64,000 bases of DNA from Ancylomarina subtilis. Its GTDB lineage: Bacteria; Bacteroidota; Bacteroidia; Bacteroidales; Marinifilaceae. The translations under genes were made by a program, and so were the position numbers. Positions 27,220 through 35,622 of the stretch are shown here, one piece after another. The first letter of the stretch is position 1, and the number at the start of each line of letters is the position of its first letter. The stretch is from assembly GCF_004217115.1 (NCBI RefSeq), contig NZ_SHKN01000001.1, forward strand, positions 62,001-126,000, written 5' to 3'. The notes under the pieces were generated by a model, which saw only the letters and a list, made by a program, of their open reading frames with translations, made no database searches and was not told the DNA's origin.

Positions 27220-28191
27220 CTATTTTTTACGCTTGTCCTTTCGTCCAAAGACAGAAAGATGAACATATCTTTTGGGATGATCTTTAAGATCAATTAATAA
27301 CTCATCCAGATGTTTTGATGCAGATTCCATATGATAATATAGACTGTCGTTCTTAAGAAAGGCTCCCATGCTACCTTTTCCCGAATTTATTTGTTGAAAA
27401 ATTTCGTTTACCTGGGCTAAAGCCGCATTGGCATTGTTTACAGTCGATGTTATTTCAGCTTGTTTCAGGGAGTCTGATATACTGGAGAAGTTGTTTAAAA
27501 TTGTACTGATATTTTCTCCATTGGAATCCAAATTGCGTGTTATCGATTTAAGATTCGCCAATATTTCCTCCATATGAGATCGTTGTCCACTAACCAGAGT
27601 GTCAAGATTTCCAGATGTATTTTCCAAATTGTCTATTGCATTCTTAATATTTGAAAGGCTTTGCGAGATATTATCACGGGCGTCTGCATTAAAAATATAT
27701 TGGATTACAGTCAGCACAGAATCGACGCTAGACATCAATCGTTCAGCCTTATTTTTCAGAGGCAGCATTTGCATACTCACCTGTTCTTTAAGGTCGCCTT
27801 CGATGCTACCATGAATGGTATCGCCAGCTTGCAATATCACTTTGGAATTGCCAGGATTAATTTGAATTTCTTTGGTTCCCATAATGTCAGAACTCACAAT
27901 TCGAACTGTTGTGTTCTTTGGGAGGTGGAATTCGTTACCAATTGAAAAGGATACAATAAGGTCATTAATATTTGATTCATTAAATTTGATCGCCTTTATT
28001 TGACCAATTTTAAACCCTTTTAGAGTTACAGGACTGGATTTTTTTAGCCCGTCAACTCTTTGATATTTTGCGTAAAACACTTGCTCTGTCGAGAAAATGC
28101 TGTTTCCTTTAAGGAAATTAATTCCCCAAATAAAAATTGTAATGGCAGCTACAACCAATAATCCAATAGTAGCTTCTTTTGATATTTTCAT
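27220..28191 (-). CDS. MlaD/MCE-family lipid transport protein
   Basis: A 323-residue membrane-anchored MCE protein. One N-terminal helix (about 7-26, ATIGLLVVAAITIFIWGIN), an MCE domain (about 36-115, VFYAKYQRVDGLKKSSPVTL, GTKEIQINPG), then a long helical region rich in N/S/L that forms the periplasmic extension. Family members bind phospholipids and ferry them between inner and outer membranes with an MlaEF ABC transporter, which is not in this window. It lies directly after the amidase gene on the same strand, 58 bases apart. Confidence 0.9.
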   Translation of the reverse strand: MKISKEATIGLLVVAAITIFIWGINFLKGNSIFSTEQVFYAKYQRVDGLKKSSPVTLKGFKIGQIKAIKFNESNINDLIVSFSIGNEFHLPKNTTVRIVSSDIMGTKEIQINPGNSKVILQAGDTIHGSIEGDLKEQVSMQMLPLKNKAERLMSSVDSVLTVIQYIFNADARDNISQSLSNIKNAIDNLENTSGNLDTLVSGQRSHMEEILANLKSITRNLDSNGENISTILNNFSSISDSLKQAEITSTVNNANAALAQVNEIFQQINSGKGSMGAFLKNDSLYYHMESASKHLDELLIDLKDHPKRYVHLSVFGRKDKRKK

Positions 28192-28230
28192 TTAAGTGTC
28201 GTTGTGTTATTTCTCTGTTTTATCTTTAAT

Positions 28231-28238
28231 CAAAGGTA
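28231..28238 (-). promoter_or_regulatory. candidate internal promoter -7 box for mlaD
   Basis: The minus strand reads TACCTTTG, a match to TAnnTTTG, 40 bases before the mlaD start, in the spacer after the amidase. No -33 box at the expected spacing. mlaD may have its own promoter besides read-through. Confidence 0.38.
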
Positions 28239-28249
28239 TAGAATAATTA

Positions 28250-29344
28250 TTATGATTTTTGAATGTTTCTGGCTTCTTTGATAGAAATAGGTTTTCCCTT
28301 GTAGTAAGCAACTATAAAACAATCTGAAATTTGTTTTTTTATCTCTCTTTTTTTGTTGATTACCGCTCTCAAATTTGAAGAATGGGCAACAGAATATTTA
28401 TATGTCCCATTAATAAAATTCTCTTTAACTGTTCCCAAGCCCTCAAATACTTTTGAGTTAAGCGGAATTTTTTCTGAGGAGGATTTGATTTGAATACAGA
28501 AACTTACACCATTTGAATTCGCATCGGGCAATTCTTGACTTTTTACTTCAAGCGTTCTTGAACTGTGTCTTTCAATTTCCTCCTTATACGATCTAAAGGC
28601 TCTGAAGATACCTGAGGCCATATAGTCTTGCCCTTTGTCGGACATTAAAAATTTCTCTTCTTTAGGATTCGAAATAAAACCCACTTCGATTAATACGGAA
28701 GGCATGCTGGCTTTTCTTAATACCCAAAGCTCAGCCGCTTTTACCCCTCTTGATCGTCTGCCAACTCTGCTTTTAAACTGATGTTCGGCGTGTTGAGCCA
28801 TCGATGTGCTGTTATCAATATGCAGGCTATGCATCAGGTTAAATATAATATATGAAGCCGGATCTTTAGGGTTAAAACCTTCGTATTTATTGCTGTAGTC
28901 ATCTTCATAAAGCATCACGGAGTTTTCTTTCATCGCCACAGCCAAGTTATCTTCCGATTTGTGAAGTCCCAAAATAAAAGTCTCAGTCCCATAGGTTCGT
29001 GTATTGTTTTTGAGGCTGTTGGCATGAATAGAAATGAAAAGATCAGCCTTGCATCTATTGGCAATCTCAGGGCGTTCTTTTAAAGGGATGAAAACGTCGG
29101 TATCTCTGGTGTAAACGACTTTGATGTTTGGGAAGTTTTCTTTAATATATTTTCCGGTTTTCAGAGCTATACTGAGCGCAATGTTTTTTTCGTAGCAATG
29201 TTTCCCAATAGCACCAGGATCTTTACCACCATGGCCGGCATCAATGACGATTGTGTTAATTTTATATTTGGAATTTTGCCCCCTACTAAAAAAACTGCTC
29301 GAACAAAGAACTAAAACCATTAAAAAAACTGATACTCTATTCAT
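28250..29344 (-). CDS. N-acetylmuramoyl-L-alanine amidase (Amidase_3)
   Basis: A 364-residue periplasmic zinc amidase that cleaves stem peptides from peptidoglycan glycan strands. Signal peptide at residues 1-22. Zinc ligands are His38 in DAGHGG, Glu52 in YEKNIAL and His107 in SIHANS; the catalytic glutamate is in EVGFISNPKE. After the catalytic domain (to about 255) a C-terminal region of about 100 residues (FCIQIKSSSEKIPLN, YKYSVAHSSNLRAVINKKRE) resembles a SPOR domain, which binds denuded glycans at division sites. It is divergent from lptD. Confidence 0.93.
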   Translation of the reverse strand: MNRVSVFLMVLVLCSSSFFSRGQNSKYKINTIVIDAGHGGKDPGAIGKHCYEKNIALSIALKTGKYIKENFPNIKVVYTRDTDVFIPLKERPEIANRCKADLFISIHANSLKNNTRTYGTETFILGLHKSEDNLAVAMKENSVMLYEDDYSNKYEGFNPKDPASYIIFNLMHSLHIDNSTSMAQHAEHQFKSRVGRRSRGVKAAELWVLRKASMPSVLIEVGFISNPKEEKFLMSDKGQDYMASGIFRAFRSYKEEIERHSSRTLEVKSQELPDANSNGVSFCIQIKSSSEKIPLNSKVFEGLGTVKENFINGTYKYSVAHSSNLRAVINKKREIKKQISDCFIVAYYKGKPISIKEARNIQKS

Positions 29345-29609
29345 TATATTTTGTGAAATTTTATTTGAAAAAATATTCAGATATGAAATCTTTATAAAAG
29401 AACTTAAAAAATGATTCTGAACAGTGATTATATTAGGGAATATAGTAGTTTTATTTGTAATTTTGGCGACCTGAGACCTTTCTATTTGAGATTGATGAAT
29501 GTCAAAACTGGATGTGAAAGTGTCTTACGGGCTTAAAACTTAGCGTACTACATCTGATTTTTAAGTTTATTAGTCGATCTCATTCTTGTACAAAAATAAC
29601 AGATAAAAA

Positions 29610-32234
29610 TTGCAATTGAAATTACAACAGAAGCTTTTTATACTTTTCATTTTTAGCTTAGTTCCGTTAAATATATTTGCGGGTTTAAATCTAGTAAACA
29701 ATGAAAGTCCTGGCTGGGAGTCTTCTTCGGATGCTCTTGAGGAAGTAAATTGGTATGCAGAACTTTTGCAACAGGTTGATTCTTTAAATCTGAAGTCGGG
29801 GACTAAGAAGAATGTAGAGAATGATTCTTTATCTGCAGATTCAAGTGCAAATAAAAAGAAACCTTTTCTTGAGACGGCTATCGAATACAATGCTGATGAT
29901 AGTGTCACATTTTCGCTTACAGGGCAGAAAGTATATCTAACCAATAATGCTTTTGTAAAATACGGTGCAACGGAGTTGCGAGCCTACTATATTGAGCTCG
30001 ATATTGCCAAAAAAGAAGCGTTTGCATACGGTATAAAAGACAGCACGGGTACATTTATTCATACACCAGAGTTTAAAGACGGAGCTGAGGAGTTTACGTG
30101 TAAAGAGTTAAAGTATAATTTTGAGACAGGTAAAGGCTTAGTTAATGAAGTGATTACGGAGCAGGAAAGTGGTTACGTTCATAGTGAACTAACTAAAAGA
30201 ATGGATGAGAATACTTTCTTTTTAAAAAATGGGAAATACACAACTTGTGATCACCCTCATCCACACTTTTATGTGCGAATGACAAAGGCTAAGATGATTA
30301 AGGATGATAAAATTGTATCTGGTCCTTTACATATGGTTTTGGAAGATGTGCCATTGCCTATTGGACTTCCTTTTGGATTCTTCCCTTTTAGCAGCAAGTA
30401 TTCTTCGGGTATCTTATTGCCGAGTTATGGTGAGGAGCAACGTAGGGGATTTAATTTGCGTGGTGGAGGTTATTACTGGGCAATTAATGATTACGTGGAT
30501 TTGGCAATTCGTGGTGATGTTTTTTCTAACGGTTCATGGGGGGGGTACCTTGAATCGAAATATAAAAAACGCTACAGATATAGCGGTCGTTTGCAAACCG
30601 AATATCATAGAAATAAATATGGTGACAAAGGTTTAGATGATTACTCAGAGGTGAAGGATTTTGCGGTTAGATGGACACATACTCAAGATGCAAAAGCAAA
30701 TCCTTACCGAACTTTTTCTGCTTCGGTAAACTTTTCTACCTCAGAGAATGATAGGAATAACTCGACCAATATCAATAAGATTGTGAACAACCAGAAGCAA
30801 TCGAGTATTTCGTACAGTAAGAAGTGGCCAGGTAGTCCTTTTAGTTTGAACGGGTCTTTACGTCACTCTCAGAATAGTCGTGACACAACCATTGCGTTGA
30901 CTTTACCAAGTTTATCACTTAATATGACTCAAATTTATCCTTTTAGAAGCAAAGGAAAGAGTTCCAATTTGAAGTGGTATGATAAAATTGGTGTGAGTTA
31001 TACCTCGAAAATGGAGAATAGAGTCAATATTAAAGAAAAGAAGCTGATGTCCTCTTCTCTGACTAAAGACTGGAAAAACGGTTATCAGCATAGTATTCCT
31101 GTTACTACGAATTTTAAGTTGACACGTGATTTAACCTTGTCGCCAACTCTTAATTATCAGGGTGTTTTGTATTCCCGTTCAATTCGCAGGCGTTGGGAAG
31201 AAACATTGAATGATAATAAAGGGGGGATTGTAGATGATACGATTCAGGGCTTTCAGTATGCACACAATTATTCTACATCAGCATCATTGTCTTTAAGCCC
31301 AAAGATATATGGGATGTATACTTTTAAAAAGACCTCAAAGATTGAAGCGATTCGTCACGTGATGACCCCATCGATTAGTGTGAGTTACACACCAGAGATT
31401 GGTGTTGATCGGGATAAGTATTACAGAACTTATAAAAAAGACGGTCAGGATATTGAATATTCAATTTTTGATGGAAGCCTATATGGTACACCAACCGGGG
31501 CAAAGGAGTCTGGAAGTATTAATTTAAGTTTGGATAATAATATCGAAGCAAAAGTTAGAACTGCAAATGACACCACCGGGAATGAGGATTTTAAGAAAGT
31601 GAAGCTTCTGGAGAGTCTTAAGTTTTCTACCAGTTACGATATGTTTAAGGATTCTTTAAACTGGTCGAATATTCGAATAAACGGTCGCACAAAGATCTTC
31701 AACAATAAACTCGACCTGAGCTTTAATTCAACGGTAGATCCTTATGCGCTAAATGCGAATAATATTAAGATCAATAAATTTGGTCCACGATTAACGAATG
31801 CTTCAATTGACGTAGGTTTCAGATTGTCCTCAAGTGATTTTAAAGGAGATAGTGAAGAAGAGAATAAGGGGGATAAAAAGCAGGATCAGATTCAGTACGT
31901 TCAGTTTGATGTGCCTTGGTCATTCTCATTGGATTATGGATGGACTTATTCAAAACCAACTGTAAAGAGTAACGTTAATCAGAATATAGGATTGCGTGGT
32001 GATTTTAGTTTGACTCCAAAATGGAAAATTAATTTCTCTACGGGTTACGATTTTGCAAACAAGGCAATTACTGCTACTCAATTTTCATTGACGAGAGATT
32101 TGCATTGCTGGCAAATGACCTTTAATACGATTCCATTCGGTACTTATCAATCCTATAATTTTAGAATTAATGTGAAATCTTCAGTGCTTCAGGATTTGAA
32201 ATACGAGAAGAAAAAGGTTTGGCAAGACTATTAG
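29610..32234 (+). CDS. lptD: LptD/OstA-like outer-membrane LPS assembly protein
   Basis: An 874-residue outer-membrane protein of the LptD family. Signal peptide (residues 1-24, LFILFIFSLVPLNIFAG), an OstA/LptA-like N-terminal beta-jellyroll (about 95-200, VTFSLTGQKVYLTNNAFVKY), then a large barrel (about 235-874). It would insert LPS into the outer leaflet. The only workable starts are TTG codons at 29610 or 29616: an in-frame stop lies at 29604 and no ATG occurs before the signal peptide. It is divergent from the amidase gene. Confidence 0.9.
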   Translation: MQLKLQQKLFILFIFSLVPLNIFAGLNLVNNESPGWESSSDALEEVNWYAELLQQVDSLNLKSGTKKNVENDSLSADSSANKKKPFLETAIEYNADDSVTFSLTGQKVYLTNNAFVKYGATELRAYYIELDIAKKEAFAYGIKDSTGTFIHTPEFKDGAEEFTCKELKYNFETGKGLVNEVITEQESGYVHSELTKRMDENTFFLKNGKYTTCDHPHPHFYVRMTKAKMIKDDKIVSGPLHMVLEDVPLPIGLPFGFFPFSSKYSSGILLPSYGEEQRRGFNLRGGGYYWAINDYVDLAIRGDVFSNGSWGGYLESKYKKRYRYSGRLQTEYHRNKYGDKGLDDYSEVKDFAVRWTHTQDAKANPYRTFSASVNFSTSENDRNNSTNINKIVNNQKQSSISYSKKWPGSPFSLNGSLRHSQNSRDTTIALTLPSLSLNMTQIYPFRSKGKSSNLKWYDKIGVSYTSKMENRVNIKEKKLMSSSLTKDWKNGYQHSIPVTTNFKLTRDLTLSPTLNYQGVLYSRSIRRRWEETLNDNKGGIVDDTIQGFQYAHNYSTSASLSLSPKIYGMYTFKKTSKIEAIRHVMTPSISVSYTPEIGVDRDKYYRTYKKDGQDIEYSIFDGSLYGTPTGAKESGSINLSLDNNIEAKVRTANDTTGNEDFKKVKLLESLKFSTSYDMFKDSLNWSNIRINGRTKIFNNKLDLSFNSTVDPYALNANNIKINKFGPRLTNASIDVGFRLSSSDFKGDSEEENKGDKKQDQIQYVQFDVPWSFSLDYGWTYSKPTVKSNVNQNIGLRGDFSLTPKWKINFSTGYDFANKAITATQFSLTRDLHCWQMTFNTIPFGTYQSYNFRINVKSSVLQDLKYEKKKVWQDY

Positions 32235-32270
32235 CCCAATCTAAAGGCTATTGCAGAAATCCAGAATAAA

Positions 32271-32837
32271 TTAAGACGCAATCCAGTTTTTTATCATTTC
32301 AGATCCCTGTTCTGTCATGATTGATTCGGGATGAAATTGAACACCGCAAATGTCAAGTTCATTATGGCGAATTGCCATTATGAGCTTGTCATCATCAGTA
32401 GCTGTAATTTTAAGACAAGAGGGGAGTTTTTCTCTGTTCAATGCCCACGAATGATACCGACCTGATTGGAATATCGATGGTACATTCTGAAATAAGCATT
32501 CTTTTTTGTCTGTTACGAAGGTTGATTTTGGGATGCCATGAATAATTTTGTCGATATTGAAGATTTCTCCACCAAAATAGATTCCAATATATTGCATTCC
32601 TAAACAAACCCCTAAAATTGGTTTAGTCGTTTTGTATTGATCGAGAATTTCACCCATAACTTTCACAGTTCCGGGTAAGCCAGGACCTGGTGAAAATATA
32701 ATTTTATCACAATCGTCAATTGTTTTCCAATCCACGTTATTGTTGCGCATAACAATGACTTCATCCGAGAATTGTTCCACAGCATGAGCAAGGTTGTAGG
32801 TAAATGAGTCGAAATTATCAATGATGACGATTTTCAC
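32271..32837 (-). CDS. glutamine amidotransferase subunit, aminodeoxychorismate/anthranilate synthase component II
   Basis: A 188-residue class I glutamine amidotransferase that supplies ammonia for 4-amino-4-deoxychorismate (folate) or anthranilate (tryptophan). The catalytic triad is Cys78 in GVCLGMQ, His169 and Glu171 in QFHPES. The oxyanion/PGP motif (SPGPGLPG) marks the PabA/TrpG type. No chorismate-binding partner gene is adjacent, so PabA and TrpG cannot be told apart here; many bacteria use one subunit for both. Confidence 0.92.
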   Translation of the reverse strand: MKIVIIDNFDSFTYNLAHAVEQFSDEVIVMRNNNVDWKTIDDCDKIIFSPGPGLPGTVKVMGEILDQYKTTKPILGVCLGMQYIGIYFGGEIFNIDKIIHGIPKSTFVTDKKECLFQNVPSIFQSGRYHSWALNREKLPSCLKITATDDDKLIMAIRHNELDICGVQFHPESIMTEQGSEMIKNWIAS

Positions 32838-32867
32838 AACTGTTTAATTAAGAAGATTGAAAAGATG

Positions 32868-33185
32868 TTATTTGATTACCCGACGCTTTAAAATTGCCAG
32901 TGAGGTTGGTTTGCTGTTGTAGCGATATTTGGCGTAGATCAGATAGAATACCATAATTAAGTTGAACAGGTAGTTGAAATATAGTGGAATGTGATAGACT
33001 TTGTTGGTGATATCATCGATAATAATATACCAAAAAGTGAACACCTCACCCAAAAACCACAGCCATATAAATAGCTCATTGAGGTCATCTACTTTTTGTG
33101 TTTTAAAAGTGTGTATAACCTGAGGTAATCCGCAAATAGCAAAAAGGATGCTGCCCATCCAGCCAATAATTTCGTTTGGAGTCAT
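32868..33185 (-). CDS. PQ-loop (SemiSWEET-like) small membrane protein
   Basis: A 105-residue membrane protein with three predicted helices and a PQ-loop motif in the first (ICGLPQVIHTFKTQKVDDLN). This is the size and layout of bacterial SemiSWEET-type half-transporters, which dimerise; sugars are the known cargo for some members but not certain here. The helix-3 ending is basic (KRRVIK), consistent with a cytoplasmic tail. It lies just upstream of the glutamine amidotransferase on the same strand. Confidence 0.85.
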   Translation of the reverse strand: MTPNEIIGWMGSILFAICGLPQVIHTFKTQKVDDLNELFIWLWFLGEVFTFWYIIIDDITNKVYHIPLYFNYLFNLIMVFYLIYAKYRYNSKPTSLAILKRRVIK

Positions 33186-33241
33186 GTTTTATATTTTTTG
33201 ACAAATGAACAAAATTAAAAGCGAATAGGGAAAGTAAAAGC

Positions 33242-34804
33242 CTAATTTTTTTGAACAAGAAAGAGTGTTCTGTCATCATCAAACTTGGAAATATTCAGTG
33301 TGTGTATCAGTTGGGTTTCAATATCAGCAAGACGAATTGTTCTTTTACTTACGACTTGTTTGATGCTATTAAGGAAAACATCTTCACCAATCATACTTCC
33401 TGTTCGATCGTTTACAGCTTCAACATAGCCATCAGTATAGAGTAGGAGTTTGTCACCCTGATTGAAATCCTGTATTAAACTGAGGTAGTGTGCATCGGGA
33501 ATGACACCCAGAAGTGTTCCCACAATATTAAGTTGGGTTAGTTTATTTTCTTTGGCATTGTAAAATAAGGGTTGAAGTGCTCCAGCTGAAGCAATGCTGA
33601 TTTGTGATGTTTTTGAACAAATGCCAATGATACTTAGTGTTGTGAAAACCTCGCTGAGTTTTAAATCTTTAAAAATAGATTGATTGATTATTTCGAGAAA
33701 CTTACCGGGTGATTTTATAAAATCGAATTCCTCTCGATTCATAAAAAAGTTAATTGTACTTCGGATATAGGCAATATAGGCAGGTACAAAGAACCAGGCA
33801 TCCCATTTTTTACCCATCACGTCACCAACGACAATAATTTTTTTCTGCTTATCGACATCGAAGGTTTCATAAAAGTCACCACCAGCCAATTTGTTGTATG
33901 CCTGGTGAATTACCTGGATGTTGAAGTCGTGAATATCCTCATTATATTGATTCTCGAAACGAACAGGTGATTGTTTAGCTGCCGTATTTAGAGCATTGAA
34001 ATATTTATTTTTCAAATTCAGCTCTTGCTGAACCGATGAGTTTATCTGATGAATAATTAATCTTTCGTCGAGTTGTTTATAAAGAAACGAGTCGATGTGG
34101 TTGGTTAAAAGATAATCAATCTTATCAGTATCTTTTGAGTCTGAAATTAAGATGTCAATGGGAATAAGTTGTTCTGTCGTTTTGCTAATTTTATCCAGAA
34201 TTGAAATGGCCCAAATGGCATTGTCGTCAATTATAATTCGCCAAACATTCTCCTTTTTGAGGTATGAGAATAAATTTTTGTCAGATTTAATGATCTTGAC
34301 AGGTGTTTTTATGTATTGTAGAGGCAATTTAAACTTATTGTCTTTGTGAGTGCAAAAGACGATGTTCCCTTTATCGAAACTGAGGTTGTGCTTTCTTGAG
34401 TGATCAGTAATCTCCTTTCTGAGTTGTGTTTTCTTTATATGGGCTCTGATTTTTGATATAAAAACTTCTTGTTTGAAAGGTTTTGTTATAAAGTCATCAG
34501 CACCGTCATTTAAGTTTTGAATCCATGTTTCTTCTTCTTTGTTGTCTGATAGAAAAATGAATGGTGTGAGCTTATATTCAGGTGTTTGTCGAATTTGTCT
34601 AACCAAATCATTTCCGCTCATTAGTGGTAAATAAAGGTCGGATATGATTAAGTCAAAGTGTTGATTTTTTGTTTTTTCAATGGCTTCTAATCCATTCTTT
34701 GCCAATGTCGATTTATAGCCAATACCTGTGAGGGTAAACTCAATATACTTAAGCGTTGCTGTATTGCTATCAACGACTAATATGTGGGGTGAATGTTTTG
34801 CCAT
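33242..34804 (-). CDS. response regulator with PP2C/SpoIIE phosphatase output
   Basis: A 520-residue signalling protein. N-terminal REC domain (about 6-125) with phospho-acceptor Asp56 in IISDLYLP and the conserved lysine in TKPF (Lys108). A middle region of about 160 residues without recognised motifs follows. The C-terminal PP2C/SpoIIE phosphatase (about 290-520) shows the metal-binding aspartates in GGDFYE, VGDVMG, LYTDGYVEA and DDRT. It would dephosphorylate a partner, typically an anti-sigma-antagonist type protein. Its start is one base after the stop of an HPt gene, its likely phosphodonor. Confidence 0.93.
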   Translation of the reverse strand: MAKHSPHILVVDSNTATLKYIEFTLTGIGYKSTLAKNGLEAIEKTKNQHFDLIISDLYLPLMSGNDLVRQIRQTPEYKLTPFIFLSDNKEEETWIQNLNDGADDFITKPFKQEVFISKIRAHIKKTQLRKEITDHSRKHNLSFDKGNIVFCTHKDNKFKLPLQYIKTPVKIIKSDKNLFSYLKKENVWRIIIDDNAIWAISILDKISKTTEQLIPIDILISDSKDTDKIDYLLTNHIDSFLYKQLDERLIIHQINSSVQQELNLKNKYFNALNTAAKQSPVRFENQYNEDIHDFNIQVIHQAYNKLAGGDFYETFDVDKQKKIIVVGDVMGKKWDAWFFVPAYIAYIRSTINFFMNREEFDFIKSPGKFLEIINQSIFKDLKLSEVFTTLSIIGICSKTSQISIASAGALQPLFYNAKENKLTQLNIVGTLLGVIPDAHYLSLIQDFNQGDKLLLYTDGYVEAVNDRTGSMIGEDVFLNSIKQVVSKRTIRLADIETQLIHTLNISKFDDDRTLFLVQKN

Positions 34805-34805
34805 T

Positions 34806-35261
34806 TTAAAGCTCGTGTAAAGCTTTTTCTAGTTCTGAAATCGCTTTGGGACTTTGGGTAAGGAAATAGCTGACAAGTTCCGGAATATATTCCAGATTGA
34901 TATCATTAATGTCTTCGTTTTGTACGTTGTTCCATATCTTTAAGTCCTCATCATCGAGTTTATGATTATCGGTAATTTTATTTTGAAGTTCAATTTTTTT
35001 ATTTCCCTTTGAATAGTGTTCAATTTTTTCCAGACAGTCACCCAATTCACTCATCCCCATTATTCTGACAGACGACTTTGCTTTGTGAGCAATCGCTCCC
35101 AATTGAGCCCATTGTTTGTTTTTAAAATGGTTCGAAATACCTTCAGTAAATTCGGGATTTTGTTCGATAAAGATTTCAACCATTTCTATCATGATGTCTT
35201 TATTGTTACCAGACATTTCTTTTAAGTATGATAAATCAATGATTTGAGTACTAGAATCCAT
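34806..35261 (-). CDS. HPt phosphotransfer protein
   Basis: A 151-residue protein with a histidine phosphotransfer domain. The phospho-accepting His59 lies in IAHKAKSSVRIMG, the canonical HxxKxxxxxxG pattern, in a helical bundle. The C-terminal 60 residues (LKIWNNVQNEDINDINLEYI, YFLTQSPKAISELEKALHEL) look like part of a second helical bundle. It is coupled to the downstream REC-PP2C gene with a one-base spacer, so the two form a phosphorelay pair. The sensor kinase is elsewhere. Confidence 0.9.
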   Translation of the reverse strand: MDSSTQIIDLSYLKEMSGNNKDIMIEMVEIFIEQNPEFTEGISNHFKNKQWAQLGAIAHKAKSSVRIMGMSELGDCLEKIEHYSKGNKKIELQNKITDNHKLDDEDLKIWNNVQNEDINDINLEYIPELVSYFLTQSPKAISELEKALHEL

Positions 35262-35622
35262 TTTTTACTTTTGAATTGATTAATTAGACTAAAGTCCTTT
35301 TATTTTGTTTGTTCATCTTTCTGATAGTAAACAAAGCGGTGCGATTGGGTAAAATTTGATTATGAACAAGTTCTGAAAATCATGAATGGCCCCGACCGAC
35401 TCTTTAAGCTTTACTTACATACAATATTAATAATTTATTTTCAATTAAGCTATTGCATTTTATCCTGGCAATTATGACCGTTAAAAAGGAAGGGTGGATT
35501 ATGCGGATCAATTTAGGGTTTCCTGACTTGATTATGCCTATTAAAAAATCATTGGATAGCTCACGTATTATATTTTAATTTTCTTAATTTAGTTGAATCT
35601 TATTTAACTAAAGATGTGATCT
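35262..35622. other. intergenic region between divergent HPt and TPR/PD40 genes
   Basis: A 361-base AT-rich spacer with no plausible ORF, RNA gene or clear TAnnTTTG promoter that I can see. Both flanking genes must be transcribed from here. Confidence 0.5.
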
